64,000 bases of DNA from Croceibacterium salegens (GCF_009827435.1 NZ_WTYM01000036.1:62001-126000); one strand, 5' to 3'; shown: positions 1-8,098, numbered from the stretch's first letter. Made by a program: numbers and translations. Notes: generated by a model not told the origin, from the sequence alone.

Positions 1-122
1 TGGCAAGGGCCCACAGCCGCGACACCGGGGTCAGCGCCGCCGACTTCCTCAAGTCCTTCCCCTTCGCACAAGGCGAGGGGCGCGAACTCATCGAACGGAC
101 GCTGGCCGATCTCGGGCTGTAG
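1..122 (+). CDS. C-terminal end of an unidentified protein (5' truncated by window)
   Basis: An open frame enters from the left edge and ends at TAG 120-122, giving about 39 residues that finish in ERTLADLGL. The codon usage is GC-rich like the other genes in the window. No motif identifies the family, so no function is given. It is tail-to-tail with the minus-strand gene at 132-557, with 9 bases between the two stops. Confidence 0.55.
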   Translation, partial: ARAHSRDTGVSAADFLKSFPFAQGEGRELIERTLADLGL

Positions 123-131
123 ACGAGAGGT

Positions 132-557
132 CTAGCGCCACAGCTGCAGTTCGCGAATCTCGGCGGGAATCGTTTCGTCGGCGTCAGGGCGCGAAAGGAC
201 ACGTTCGATTAGCTTCCAGCCGCGCCGCACCTTGCCGCGTTGCCACAGGTCGGTGACCCAGACCTGGCCCGACAGTTCGTGGCGGCCGATCTTCGCTTCA
301 ATCGTCAACTGGCAGGCAAAGACGGCGGTGGCGCCGTGGCGGCGGACATAGACTTCACCGAACCGGTAGGATTCACAGCGGAAGCGGTCGATTCCGTCGA
401 GCCAGCTCGGCCGGTCGAGGATCGCCGCGCGCGTGCCGCCCATCAGGAAGATGAAATCGCGCGAAGCGAGCGCCTTCATCGCCTTGCGGTCGCGCTGGAT
501 CCAGGCGCGCATCCACTGGTGTTCGAGCGTTTCGATCTTTGTGGCAAAGCTATCCAT
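132..557 (-). CDS. SnoaL/DUF4440-like (NTF2-fold) protein
   Basis: The 141-residue protein begins with an amphipathic helix (IETLEHQWMRAWIQRDRKAM) followed by DFIFLMGG and alternating beta-strand segments. This is the usual layout of small NTF2-fold proteins of the SnoaL/DUF4440 type, which form cone-shaped dimers and are either enzymes or ligand binders. The Trp-rich C-terminal part (VWVTDLWQRG, GWKLIERVLSR) fits the last sheet of the fold. No signal peptide is seen, so it is probably cytoplasmic. The substrate cannot be told from sequence. Two further SnoaL-like proteins lie at 2063-2464 and 10484-10816. The family call is by pattern, not by search. Confidence 0.75.
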   Translation of the reverse strand: MDSFATKIETLEHQWMRAWIQRDRKAMKALASRDFIFLMGGTRAAILDRPSWLDGIDRFRCESYRFGEVYVRRHGATAVFACQLTIEAKIGRHELSGQVWVTDLWQRGKVRRGWKLIERVLSRPDADETIPAEIRELQLWR

Positions 558-717
558 GACTACAGCGGCCTAGCGAATGTTTGGCGCGACACAAGCCGAG
601 CGCTTTCGTGCCTTTGCGAATCTTGCCACCGTTGCCGACGGCCGCGCTGGTGGTGCTCGTGACATAGGCTATTCAGCGGTCTATGCTCTCCCTGACCATT
701 CAAGAACGGGGGGCAGG

Positions 718-1488
718 TTGCGCAAACTTGTTCCAGTCTTCTGGGTACTACTGGCTTGCACCGGAGCAATTCCTGGCATTGTTTGGGCGCAGGCATCAGT
801 TCCGCAGTGTTCGCGAGAGGTCGTTTCGATCTCTTGCAATCCTCTGCCGGATTTCAGGGGATGCATGCCGCCGCAAGCGGAAAGGTGGGCGCGGGAATGT
901 GGGCTGACTGTCGATTTTCCTACCGAGGAGGAATACGGCACGCTCCCCGAAGACATGATTACGGCCCAGACCGTGCCTGCCGGAACGCGCGTGACGGGGC
1001 CGATGTTCATCGGACTTTGGCGATCGATGGGGCCTCGTCCACAGGTTGTTGTCCCCGTCTCGGTCCCGACTGCCACCGAGACGGGGACAACCGAATTCGA
1101 AACACCAGAGGCTGACCTTTCGCCCACACCGACGGCAACACCAACGTCAACTCCGGAAATCCAGTGGCCGCCACCACTACCGCCGCCACCTTCATCTCCA
1201 CCTCCACCTCCACCGTCCGAGCCACAATGGTGGGAGCAGGTGCCATGGCTGGTCGTCGTGCTAGTCGGCGCGGGGATTGCGGCGGTCGGATATGCGGCGC
1301 GCCGCCTTTTCGCTGCTCCAGCCTTACCTGAGGTCATTTGCAGGATCACGCCAGGCCGGCTGCGCGATTCCGGGCACGAAGGTCCCGCCGTTTCGCTGCC
1401 GGAGGTTGAGATCATTGTCCTGATAGATTCGGGGAGGCTTGTGGCGACGCCTTGCGACATTCAACTGCGGGAGGATAGGGATGATTGA
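718..1488 (+). CDS. secreted/anchored protein with PASTA-like segment, Pro-rich stalk and one TM helix
   Basis: I start at TTG 718 because a GGGGGG-type ribosome site sits just before it and a signal peptide follows at once (residues 1-24, cleavage after IVWA). An ATG at 577 would add 47 residues with no signal character. In the 256-residue form, Cys residues are at 31, 40, 49 and 61. Residues about 55-105 hold a stretch (AQTVPAGTRVTGP) resembling the end of a PASTA repeat. Residues 134-170 are Thr/Pro then poly-Pro, 177-197 is one membrane helix, and about 59 residues follow in the cytoplasm. The topology is therefore periplasmic head, stalk, membrane, cytosolic tail. The stop overlaps the next gene by 8 bases, suggesting coupled translation and a shared role. 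No family recognised; the PASTA likeness is weak. Confidence 0.6.
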   Translation: MRKLVPVFWVLLACTGAIPGIVWAQASVPQCSREVVSISCNPLPDFRGCMPPQAERWARECGLTVDFPTEEEYGTLPEDMITAQTVPAGTRVTGPMFIGLWRSMGPRPQVVVPVSVPTATETGTTEFETPEADLSPTPTATPTSTPEIQWPPPLPPPPSSPPPPPPSEPQWWEQVPWLVVVLVGAGIAAVGYAARRLFAAPALPEVICRITPGRLRDSGHEGPAVSLPEVEIIVLIDSGRLVATPCDIQLREDRDD

Positions 1489-2053
1489 AGTCGATCGCTT
1501 CGACCTCGAAGTCATGCTCAGCGAGGAGGCCGTCGAGGCAGCCGGTGTAAAGGCCGCAGAGGTTCTCGCCGAAGAGAATGGGAGAAAGTGGGCCAAGGTT
1601 GCCATTCCCTTGCTCGGCGATCGCATCCGCTGTGCAATCGACGACGAGTTGGCGGCGTTCGATCCTCTGTCGGTGTTCGCACAATGCTGGTCGAAATGGA
1701 GCGAACTGGCTGCCATTCCCGCAGGCAAGCGCACACATGTGCGGTTAGGCAAGCACGTGATCGAGCACGACTTCCTTCCGGCCCTCTCCTTCCGCCTTGG
1801 TCCGATGGTCAGCGATCCCATTGAGTTCACATTGACCGTGCAGGCAGAAATCGAGTCCGTGGAACTGAAGGTCGTCGATCGCCACATCACGCGGGTCGGC
1901 GGTGGCAAGTGCAACATGGGCGCAACGCTGAAGTATGCCGACCAGAAAATATGCGGGAGCGGTGCGCTGTGCAGCTACCGAATACCCGGTGACTATCGAT
2001 TCAAGAATCCGATCAGGATCGCGGGCCCACGGGGAGGAGCCGACACCTGCTGA
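1481..2053 (+). CDS. hypothetical soluble protein coupled to the Pro-rich anchor gene
   Basis: A 190-residue protein with no signal peptide or membrane helix. The chosen ATG at 1481 is preceded by GGGAGGATAGGG, a strong ribosome site, and lies inside the last codons of the upstream gene. An upstream in-frame start at 1439 lacks such a site. The N-terminal half is mainly helical (residues about 15-75, rich in Glu and Ala); the C-terminal half reads as beta strands (FTLTVQAEIESVELKVVDRH) and ends with several Gly and Cys residues. I do not recognise the family. The coupling suggests that it binds the cytosolic tail of the membrane partner, but this is inference. Confidence 0.6.
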   Translation: MIEVDRFDLEVMLSEEAVEAAGVKAAEVLAEENGRKWAKVAIPLLGDRIRCAIDDELAAFDPLSVFAQCWSKWSELAAIPAGKRTHVRLGKHVIEHDFLPALSFRLGPMVSDPIEFTLTVQAEIESVELKVVDRHITRVGGGKCNMGATLKYADQKICGSGALCSYRIPGDYRFKNPIRIAGPRGGADTC

Positions 2054-2062
2054 AGCTCGTGG

Positions 2063-2464
2063 CTATTCGGCATCTTCGTAGTGCCGCGAGTAGCTGCAGG
2101 CGCGGATGCGGTTGAAGCGGCCGTCGGAATCGAGGTCGTAGATCGCGAAAGTGTTGACTTTCAACACCTTGCCGTGCGGCAGCTCGATCACCGACTGGTT
2201 CTTGCCCGGCCGCGGTTTGAAGGTGGCGTTGACCTCGGCGAAGATACAGTCCCCGCCATCGGCGAACTTGACGATGTCGACCCGCTCTTCGACCGCCTGA
2301 TGGAACGGGATGTAGAGGTCGAGGATCGCCTGCCGCCCGTGAAAGACGAGACCCGCCGCCGGGTTGAGGATGAACTCGACGTCGTCCGCGTAGTACGACC
2401 CGAGGCGGTCGTAATCGCGGCCGTTGAACGCGGCGACGTAGTCTTCGTAGGCTGCCCGGTCCAT
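2063..2464 (-). CDS. SnoaL-like (NTF2-fold) protein
   Basis: A 133-residue protein starting at ATG 2464, chosen because GGGAG lies 7 bases upstream of it; an upstream ATG at 2479 overlaps that ribosome site. The N-terminus (DRAAYEDYVAAFNGRDYDRL, then YYADDVEF) is the classic SnoaL/NTF2 opening helix followed by the first pocket strand, and GLVFHGRQAILDLY matches the conserved G-R-x-A-I helix of the family. Members range from polyketide cyclases to isomerases and ligand binders. No signal peptide is seen. It is convergent with the gene ending at 2053. The fold is fairly certain, the reaction unknown. Confidence 0.8.
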   Translation of the reverse strand: MDRAAYEDYVAAFNGRDYDRLGSYYADDVEFILNPAAGLVFHGRQAILDLYIPFHQAVEERVDIVKFADGGDCIFAEVNATFKPRPGKNQSVIELPHGKVLKVNTFAIYDLDSDGRFNRIRACSYSRHYEDAE

Positions 2465-2546
2465 CAATCCAGCTCCCATGTCCGTTCGCCCACCCGCGAA
2501 CGGTCCCTCCTTGCGGCGACTCCGTGCGCCTGTCTAGGTAAGGCCG

Positions 2547-3008
2547 ATGCGTTCTTACTTGTCCGGCCTGATCCTCTTGACCTTGGCTGCCCCGGCGGCC
2601 GCGCAAGACCGTGAGACGCCCTACTGGGCCTCGATCCGTGCCGACGTGGCGAACATGCGCGTCGGGCCGAGCGAAAACTTCCCGATCGACTGGGTCTACA
2701 AGCGCAAGGGCCTGCCGGTGAAGGTAGTGCGGGTGATGGAAGGCTGGCGCCTTGTGGTCGACCAGGACGGCGCGCAGGGCTGGTTTTATGCCCCGCTGCT
2801 GAGCCCCGACCGTGCTGCTGTGATCGTCGGCAAGGGCCTCGCCGCGATCCGTGCAGAACCTGATTCGAACTCTGCGCTTCGCTGGAACGCCGAACCCGGC
2901 GTCATCGGCAAGCTCGGCGACTGCCAGCAGGGCTGGTGTGAGTTCGACGCTGGCGGCCGCAAGGGCTGGGTCGATGCCGAGCGCCTGTGGGGTGACGGCG
3001 ACCCCTGA
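2547..3008 (+). CDS. secreted protein with two bacterial SH3 domains
   Basis: 153 residues. A signal peptide covers residues 1-19 (MRSYLSGLILLTLAAPAAA, then Q). Two SH3-type segments follow: about residues 28-85 (RADVANMRVGPSENFPIDWV through GWFYAPLL) and about 90-148 (AIRAEPDSNSALRWNAEPGV through GWVDAERLWG). This matches the bacterial SH3 (SH3_3/SH3_4) envelope-protein class, which is thought to bind cell-wall or protein ligands in the periplasm. It is divergent from the SnoaL gene at 2063-2464, so the 80-base gap probably holds both promoters. A strong hairpin lies just after the stop. Confidence 0.85.
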   Translation: MRSYLSGLILLTLAAPAAAQDRETPYWASIRADVANMRVGPSENFPIDWVYKRKGLPVKVVRVMEGWRLVVDQDGAQGWFYAPLLSPDRAAVIVGKGLAAIRAEPDSNSALRWNAEPGVIGKLGDCQQGWCEFDAGGRKGWVDAERLWGDGDP

Positions 3009-3014
3009 CAGGTG

Positions 3015-3038
3015 AGGGCGGCCCACCGGGCCGCCCTT
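3015..3038. terminator. GC-rich hairpin between convergent genes
   Basis: Arms GGGCGGCCC (3016-3024) and GGGCCGCCC (3028-3036) are perfectly complementary with a 3-base loop, flanked by an A/T pair. It lies between the SH3 gene (+) and the first lipoprotein gene (-) and probably ends transcription for both. There is no long T run on either strand. Confidence 0.6.
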
Positions 3039-3059
3039 CCAGTTGTCATGCCAAGTCGA

Positions 3060-3488
3060 TCAATCGACGTCGTCGGCAGACGATTCCTCCGGAGCCAGAG
3101 CGTCGGGCCTTTTGGTCACTTCGATCGACCTGCCGTCGCCGCCGACTTCGGTGGCGGTGAACTTGCCGCTCTCATCGGGCTTGGTGACACTATAGCAGCG
3201 CTTCTGTTGGTCGGCACCATCACCGTCCGGGTCAAAGCAGACGTTTTCGCCGTCCATCGACCACTTGCCGGCTTCGTTCATTTCGGCGCCGTCGCCTTCG
3301 GTATAGCTGCCGTCGGCGCTGATCACGGTGGTGACCGTTGCACCGTTGTCTCCGGCCTCGGTGTATGTCCCGACCCATTCGGCGCCCGGCATCGGCGCTT
3401 TGGCGGTTTCGGTCGGTTCGGGTGCCGGTTCGGATTGGCTGCACGCAGCCAGCAGGCCGAGCCCGGCGATCATGGCAATCTTCTTCAT
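3060..3488 (-). CDS. small acidic lipoprotein (first of three tandem paralogs)
   Basis: 142 residues from ATG 3488. The start is chosen because the lipoprotein signal begins there: MKKIAMIAGLGLLAAC, with lipobox LAAC and the acylated Cys at 16. A linker rich in Pro, Glu and Thr (SEPAPEPTETAK) follows, then an all-beta domain of about 100 residues (WVGTYTEAG, DGSYTEGDG, GKWSMDGENVCFDPDG, KRCYSVT). The two Cys residues inside this domain (NVCF and KRCY) recur at matching places in the next two genes, suggesting a disulfide. The protein probably sits in the outer membrane facing the periplasm. Function unknown. Confidence 0.85.
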   Translation of the reverse strand: MKKIAMIAGLGLLAACSQSEPAPEPTETAKAPMPGAEWVGTYTEAGDNGATVTTVISADGSYTEGDGAEMNEAGKWSMDGENVCFDPDGDGADQQKRCYSVTKPDESGKFTATEVGGDGRSIEVTKRPDALAPEESSADDVD

Positions 3489-3540
3489 CGAATTACCCCC
3501 GTGTTTGGTCCCTCCGCGCATGGAGGGCCTGTAAAGCGAA

Positions 3541-3562
3541 AGGGCGACCCCTGGGCCGCCCT
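3541..3562 (-). terminator. hairpin terminator between lipoprotein genes
   Basis: AGGGCGACCC (3541-3550) and GGGCCGCCCT (3553-3562) form a stem with one A/C mismatch. On the minus strand it follows the gene at 3586-3996 and is trailed by a short T-rich stretch (TTTCGCTTT), as in a Rho-independent terminator. Confidence 0.55.
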
Positions 3563-3585
3563 TCCTGTTCCCTTGCGGGATTTCC

Positions 3586-3996
3586 TTATTCCGCTGCCGG
3601 AGCCGCTGCCGGCTTGACGGTCACCGGATCACCCTTGTCTGGCGTGGCGGTGAACGTGCCGTCCGCTCCCGCCGGGCTTTCGGTGTAACACATCGCCTCG
3701 ACGCCCTCAGTGGTGGGCGTGAAGCAGGTCTTTCCGTCGGTCACTGCCCAGGTGCCCTCGGCAGTGACTTTGCCGTCGGCGTCGGTGTCGGTGTAGGTGC
3801 CGTCGGCTTTGAGTGTCGAAGTGGTGACAGTGCCTTCCGGTGTGGTCGCGGTGTAGGCGCCGGGTGCCGATCCGTTGGCCGTCAGCATGACAGGTGCCGG
3901 AGCCGTCGTTGCGGTTTCGGTCGGCTCAGGTGCGGGTTCGGACTGGTTGCACCCCGCAACAGCAACGAGTCCCGCGAGCAAGATAAGTCTTTTCAT
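3586..3996 (-). CDS. small acidic lipoprotein (second of three tandem paralogs)
   Basis: 136 residues. A lipoprotein signal MKRLILLAGLVAVAGC puts the acylated Cys at 16. The linker NQSEPAPEPTETATTAPAPV is nearly the same as in the neighbour at 3060-3488, and the same beta pattern follows (GAYTATTPEG, DGTYTDTDADGKV, GTWAVTDGKTCFTP, AMCYTES), again with two Cys residues (KTCF, AMCY). Tandem duplication explains the likeness. Hairpins separate the copies, so each may have its own transcript end. Outer-membrane, periplasmic face expected; function unknown. Confidence 0.85.
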   Translation of the reverse strand: MKRLILLAGLVAVAGCNQSEPAPEPTETATTAPAPVMLTANGSAPGAYTATTPEGTVTTSTLKADGTYTDTDADGKVTAEGTWAVTDGKTCFTPTTEGVEAMCYTESPAGADGTFTATPDKGDPVTVKPAAAPAAE

Positions 3997-4066
3997 GGCC
4001 TTCTCTCCCCAAAGAAAACGCGTCCCTTGCGCCGCTTAGCACATAGACGGCGCGATGGGGAGGAAT

Positions 4067-4498
4067 CTAGCCGGCCGGCGCAGCTGCCTTCGGACGCACG
4101 ACGCCGACCGAGCCGTCGTCAGCGGTCACCCGCATCGTTCCGTCGGGCTCGGGCGGGCCGTCGGTGAAGCAGCGGTGGCCTTCGACGCCTTCGGTCACGA
4201 AGCAGGTCTTGCCGTCCTGCATGAAGATCGTACCGCCCGCCGCCGAACCATCGGAGTTGACGCGCGACCAGGTCATCCCGGGGTGGACGGTGAGCTGGTC
4301 GACCGTGCCGTCGGAGCGGGTGACTTCGTAATCGCCGGGCGCAACGGCTTCGAAACCCGCCTTGCTCGGGTCGACCACGCCGGACTCTTCCATCGCCGTT
4401 GGAGCGACGGTGGCTTCGGTTGCCGGGGCCGCTTCTTCACTGGCTTGATTGCAGGCGGCGAGCGCCAGCGGTGCGGCAAGCAGAATTGCTTTTATCAT
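4067..4498 (-). CDS. small acidic lipoprotein (third of three tandem paralogs)
   Basis: 143 residues from ATG 4498; a more upstream ATG would put 16 residues before the signal. The signal is MIKAILLAAPLALAAC with the acylated Cys at 16, then an Ala/Glu/Thr linker. The C-terminal beta domain repeats the scheme of the two downstream paralogs (GDYEVTRSDGTV, GGTIFMQDGKTCFVTEGVEG, HRCFTDG), including the KTCF and RCF cysteines. It is the most diverged copy. The last residues are an Ala/Pro tail as in the second copy (KPAAAPAAE versus RPKAAAPAG). Confidence 0.85.
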   Translation of the reverse strand: MIKAILLAAPLALAACNQASEEAAPATEATVAPTAMEESGVVDPSKAGFEAVAPGDYEVTRSDGTVDQLTVHPGMTWSRVNSDGSAAGGTIFMQDGKTCFVTEGVEGHRCFTDGPPEPDGTMRVTADDGSVGVVRPKAAAPAG

Positions 4499-4515
4499 GG
4501 CACGTTCTCCCAGTG

Positions 4516-4535
4516 CGGACCGCGCGGGCGGTCCG
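4516..4535 (-). terminator. hairpin downstream of the thiolase gene
   Basis: CGGACCGC (4516-4523) pairs perfectly with GCGGTCCG (4528-4535) around a 4-base loop. It lies between the thiolase stop and the third lipoprotein start on the minus strand. It lacks a T run, so it may equally be a transcript-stabilising stem. Confidence 0.4.
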
Positions 4536-4591
4536 TTCCTCATCACCGCAAGAACGCAATGCGTGGATTCAGGTTCCGCGCAGACGGAAGC

Positions 4592-5788
4592 TCAGCACAT
4601 CTCCACGGCAACCGCGGTGGCTTCGCCGCCGCCGATGCACAGCGAGGCAATGCCGCGCTTCTTGCCCTGCTTCTTGAGTGCGTTGAGCAGGGTGACGATG
4701 ATGCGGGTGCCGCTGGCTCCGATCGGGTGGCCGAGCGCGGTGCCGCCGCCGTTGATGTTGATCTTTTCGTGCGGGATGCCAATGTCGCGCATCGCGAACA
4801 TGGCGACGCAGGCAAAGGCCTCGTTCACTTCCCAAAGGTCGACGTCGTTGACGCCCCAGCCGGTCTTTTCGAGCAGTTTCATGATCGCGCCTACGGGGGC
4901 GGTGGTGAAGTCCTTGGGCTCCTGTGCATGGGCGCTCATGCCCATTATCGTGGCGACGGGTTCGAGGCCCTTTGCTTCGGCGACGCTCTTGCGGGTGATG
5001 ATGACCGCCGCCGCACCGTCAGAGATCGAGGACGAGGTCGCCGCGGTGATTGTGCCGTCCTTGGCGAAGGCGGGGCGCAAAGTCGGGATCTTGTCGGGAC
5101 GACCGTTGCCCGGACCTTCGTCGGTATCGACCGTCACATCGCCCTTGCGGGTGGCAAAGGTGACAGGGACGATCTCGCCTTCGAACGCGCCGCTGGCGAT
5201 CGCCGCGTTGGCGCGCTCGAGCGAGGCGATCGAGTATTCATCCATGTCCTGGCGGGTGAGCTGGTATTCGTCGGCCTTGTCCTGCGCGAAGGTGCCCATC
5301 GCGCGGCCCGCTTCGTAGGCATCTTCGAGCCCGTCGAGGAACATGTGATCGTAGGCGGTGTCGTGCCCGATGCGCGCGCCCGAACGGTGCTTCTTGAGCA
5401 GGTAAGGGGCGTTGGTCATGCTCTCCATGCCGCCGGCGACGACGATGTCGGCACCGCCCGAGGCGAGCGCTTCGGAGCCCATGATTACCGTTTGCATTCC
5501 GCTGCCGCAGACCTTGTTGACGGTGGTCGCCTCGGCGCTCTTGGGCAGGCCGGACTTGATCGCCACCTGGCGGGCAGGGGCCTGGCCGAGCCCGGCGGGA
5601 AGCACGCAGCCCATGTAGATCCGATCGATGTCTTCACCCGCAACGCCCGAGCGTTCGACCGCCGCTTTGACCGCAGTGGCGCCGAGATCGGTCGCCGCCA
5701 CGTCGGACAACGCCCCCTGCATCGCGCCCATCGGCGTGCGCGCGTAGCTGAGGATGACGATCGGATCGGATTCGGAAAACTGGGCCAT
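4592..5788 (-). CDS. acetyl-CoA C-acetyltransferase (thiolase)
   Basis: 398 residues, the usual thiolase length, from ATG 5788 (MAQFSESDPIVILSYARTP). The enzyme condenses two acetyl-CoA to acetoacetyl-CoA or performs the reverse thiolysis. Three catalytic signatures are intact: the acyl-accepting Cys94 in NKVCGSGMQT, His354 in GGGTALGHPIGASG and the second Cys384 in SLCIGGGEATAVAVE. The last motif has Glu-Ala-Thr where most thiolases have G-x-G-x-A, a small variation. It stands alone next to the lipoproteins, so whether it serves ketone-body/leucine breakdown or polyhydroxybutyrate synthesis cannot be settled here. Cytoplasmic. Confidence 0.93.
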   Translation of the reverse strand: MAQFSESDPIVILSYARTPMGAMQGALSDVAATDLGATAVKAAVERSGVAGEDIDRIYMGCVLPAGLGQAPARQVAIKSGLPKSAEATTVNKVCGSGMQTVIMGSEALASGGADIVVAGGMESMTNAPYLLKKHRSGARIGHDTAYDHMFLDGLEDAYEAGRAMGTFAQDKADEYQLTRQDMDEYSIASLERANAAIASGAFEGEIVPVTFATRKGDVTVDTDEGPGNGRPDKIPTLRPAFAKDGTITAATSSSISDGAAAVIITRKSVAEAKGLEPVATIMGMSAHAQEPKDFTTAPVGAIMKLLEKTGWGVNDVDLWEVNEAFACVAMFAMRDIGIPHEKININGGGTALGHPIGASGTRIIVTLLNALKKQGKKRGIASLCIGGGEATAVAVEMC

Positions 5789-5837
5789 GGGGGCTAGGAC
5801 CTCGTACGAATGGAATCTGGATGGGTGGCACCTAGTG

Positions 5838-7097
5838 ATGCGGGGAGGGCAATGCAATCGTGCCCGGATACTGATGGTTTCGCTGGCGGCGGCTTTAGCG
5901 TCGCTTGCCGTTGGGAAGGCCAGTGCCGAAGACTGGGCCGGGGCCGATGCCGAAACCGGGCAGATCGCCGACATTGCTGGTCTCGTTCGGCTCGCAGCGA
6001 GGTTTCCTGACAGCGGTTCGGTGGCCCTGCGGCTGCTCAACGCCCAGTTGGCGGCAGGAGAGATGACTGCCGCCCTGCAGAAGATCGTCGTTCTCTACTC
6101 GCGCGGCTATCGATTGAGCGCAGCAAGCGAGGAGCGTTTGCTCGACATGGCCGATGCCGACCAGGCCGCCTGGCTCGGAAGCCTGTTTGGACGCGAGCGG
6201 CAGTCGATCGAGGCCAGTACGGTTTTCGCGACGATCCCGGCGAATGCGCTGCTGGTAGAGAGCCTTGCTCAGGACCCGCAATCCGGGGCACTCTATGCGA
6301 CGAGCGTGGTCTCGCATGACCTTTTCGTCTCGGTCGGCGGAGGCGAATGGCGCGCACTCGGACTGCGCGATGCGGCTGCTCTAACCGGTATCGTGCGCGA
6401 CCCCAGGAACGGCATGATCTGGGTTTCCTCAGGCGACCCGGGTCTGGGAAGCGAGCCATTGCCCGGCTTTCGGGGTCTCATCGGTTACAATCCCGCGAAG
6501 GGCGCAATTGTCCGTCGGATCGCCGCGCCTGAAGGTTCGAACCCTTCCGATCTCGCCATTGCGCCCGACGGTACGTTATATGTCAGCGACGGTCTGGCAG
6601 GCGTGATCTATCGAGCGGCGCCCGGCGCAGAATCGCTTGAGGTTGCGGTACCGGTCGGCACGTTCCGTTCACCGCAAGGGCTGGCGGTGGTGCGCGGCGG
6701 AAAGCGACTCTACGTCTGCGATTACCGTTACGGCCTCGCCTGGGTCGACGTGCCGAGCGGCAAGGTGAACCGGCTCAGCGGTCCCGGTCTGCAGTACCTC
6801 GACGGAATCGACGGCCTCTGGCTGCATGGCGATGCACTCATTGCGGTGCAGAACGGGAATCGGCCCATGCGGATCGTGCGGCTGGTCTTGTCGTCCGATG
6901 GCAAATCGATCGAGTCCGCGCGCGTGCTCGAACAGGCCAACCCCGCGTGGACCGAGCCGCTCGGCGGCACCTTGGTGGGCGACCAGCTCCTCTATATCGG
7001 CAACGGCCAGTGGAATCGTTTTGGCGAGGGCGGGGCGCCCGATCCCGACAACCCTCCGGGGCCGACGCAGATCCGCGCCCTTCCGCTCGGGAAATAG
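5838..7097 (+). CDS. secreted beta-propeller protein (SMP-30/NHL-like)
   Basis: 419 residues from ATG 5838, chosen because a signal peptide begins there (about residues 1-30, ending GKASA before EDW). The first 100 residues are helical (LVRLAARFPDSG through LLDMADADQAAWLGSLFG), possibly a TPR-like cap. From about 120 on, repeating blades are visible: LAQDPQSGALYATSVVSHDLF, LTGIVRDPRNGMIWVSSGDPG, LAIAPDGTLYVSDGLAGVIY, LAVVRGGKRLYVCDYRYGL and ALIAVQNGNRPMRIVR. This is the pattern of SMP-30/gluconolactonase or NHL six-bladed propellers. The substrate is unknown, and it may only bind. It is divergent from the thiolase gene and lies before nuoA with an 86-base gap. Confidence 0.75.
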   Translation: MRGGQCNRARILMVSLAAALASLAVGKASAEDWAGADAETGQIADIAGLVRLAARFPDSGSVALRLLNAQLAAGEMTAALQKIVVLYSRGYRLSAASEERLLDMADADQAAWLGSLFGRERQSIEASTVFATIPANALLVESLAQDPQSGALYATSVVSHDLFVSVGGGEWRALGLRDAAALTGIVRDPRNGMIWVSSGDPGLGSEPLPGFRGLIGYNPAKGAIVRRIAAPEGSNPSDLAIAPDGTLYVSDGLAGVIYRAAPGAESLEVAVPVGTFRSPQGLAVVRGGKRLYVCDYRYGLAWVDVPSGKVNRLSGPGLQYLDGIDGLWLHGDALIAVQNGNRPMRIVRLVLSSDGKSIESARVLEQANPAWTEPLGGTLVGDQLLYIGNGQWNRFGEGGAPDPDNPPGPTQIRALPLGK

Positions 7098-7183
7098 GCC
7101 CAAAAACCCGCCTTCGCGCCCTTGCGCCGCGCATTGCCACGGACTAGGGCGCGCATCGAACCGCTAGCAATCGAGTCAGGCGC

Positions 7184-7558
7184 TTGGTCGACCTTTCACA
7201 ATACCTGCCGATCCTGATCTTCCTCGGCATCGCCGTCGCGCTTTCCGCGCTGTTCGTGTTCCTGCCGATGGGCGTTTCCCGCCTGACGGGCACGCACCAG
7301 CCCAACGCGCAGAAGAACAGCGAATACGAGTGCGGCTTCCCCGCATTCGAGGACCCGCGCAGCCAGTTCGACGTGCGCTTCTACCTCGTCGCCATCCTGT
7401 TCATCATCTTCGACCTCGAGGCGGCGTTCCTGTTTCCCTGGGCGGTCAGCCTCGACCTGACCGGCTGGCCCGGCTGGATCACCATGATGGGGTTCCTGTT
7501 CGAACTGGCGGTCGGCCTGGCCTATGCCTGGAAGAAGGGAGCTCTCGAATGGGAGTGA
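7184..7558 (+). CDS. nuoA: NADH-quinone oxidoreductase subunit A
   Basis: 124 residues. NuoA is a three-helix membrane subunit of complex I near the quinone site. Conserved parts are visible: [25 protein letters not shown] (positions about 46-70), containing the loop Cys, and [15 protein letters not shown]. The start is TTG at 7184; no closer ATG keeps the first helix ([19 protein letters not shown]). It opens the 14-gene nuo cluster. Its stop overlaps the nuoB start by 10 bases, indicating coupled translation. Confidence 0.95.
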   Translation: MVDLSQYLPILIFLGIAVALSALFVFLPMGVSRLTGTHQPNAQKNSEYECGFPAFEDPRSQFDVRFYLVAILFIIFDLEAAFLFPWAVSLDLTGWPGWITMMGFLFELAVGLAYAWKKGALEWE

Positions 7559-8097
7559 ATGAAACGCTTCATTCGGCGCCGAACAGCGATGTTCGGATGC
7601 CGGATGCCGACTTTTACAACGCTTTGTCGACCGAAGTGAACGACAAGGGCTTCCTCGTCACCAGCACCGAGGAATTGTTCCAGTGGGCCCGCACCGGCTC
7701 GTTGTGGTGGATGACCTTCGGCCTCGCCTGCTGCGCGGTCGAGATGATCCACGTCAACATGCCGCGCTATGACATGGAGCGCTTCGGCGTCGCCCCGCGC
7801 GCCAGCCCGCGCCAGTCGGACGTGATGATCGTCGCCGGCACGCTGTGCAACAAGATGGCCCCGGCGCTGCGCAAGGTTTACGACCAGATGTCGGACCCCA
7901 AGTACGTCATCTCGATGGGCTCGTGCGCCAACGGCGGTGGTTACTACCACTACAGCTACAGCGTCGTTCGCGGCTGCGACCGAATCGTGCCGGTCGACAT
8001 CTATGTCCCCGGCTGCCCGCCGACTGCGGAAGCGCTGCTCTACGGCGTGATGCAGCTCCAGCGGAAGATCCGCCGCGAAGGGACCATTGAGCGCTAA
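7549..8097 (+). CDS. nuoB: NADH-quinone oxidoreductase subunit B
   Basis: 182 residues. NuoB carries the terminal iron-sulfur cluster N2, which passes electrons to quinone. The four ligands are present: the tandem Cys61-Cys62 in [12 protein letters not shown], Cys126 in [13 protein letters not shown] and Cys156 in [11 protein letters not shown]. Start ATG 7549 lies inside the last codons of nuoA. It ends with the basic tail [12 protein letters not shown] and overlaps the region just before nuoC. Peripheral arm, cytoplasmic side. Confidence 0.97.
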   Translation: MGVNETLHSAPNSDVRMPDADFYNALSTEVNDKGFLVTSTEELFQWARTGSLWWMTFGLACCAVEMIHVNMPRYDMERFGVAPRASPRQSDVMIVAGTLCNKMAPALRKVYDQMSDPKYVISMGSCANGGGYYHYSYSVVRGCDRIVPVDIYVPGCPPTAEALLYGVMQLQRKIRREGTIER

Positions 8098-8098
8098 T

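Noticed and set aside
577-717. ATG 577 as the start of the Pro-rich anchor gene
   Set aside because: No ribosome site, and it would put 47 residues before a good signal peptide; TTG 718 is preferred.
4055-5797. Long plus-strand open frame opposite the third lipoprotein and the thiolase
   Set aside because: It runs antisense to two clear genes. Its sequence is rich in Arg, Gly and His with no motifs, as expected from the third-position GC of the true genes.
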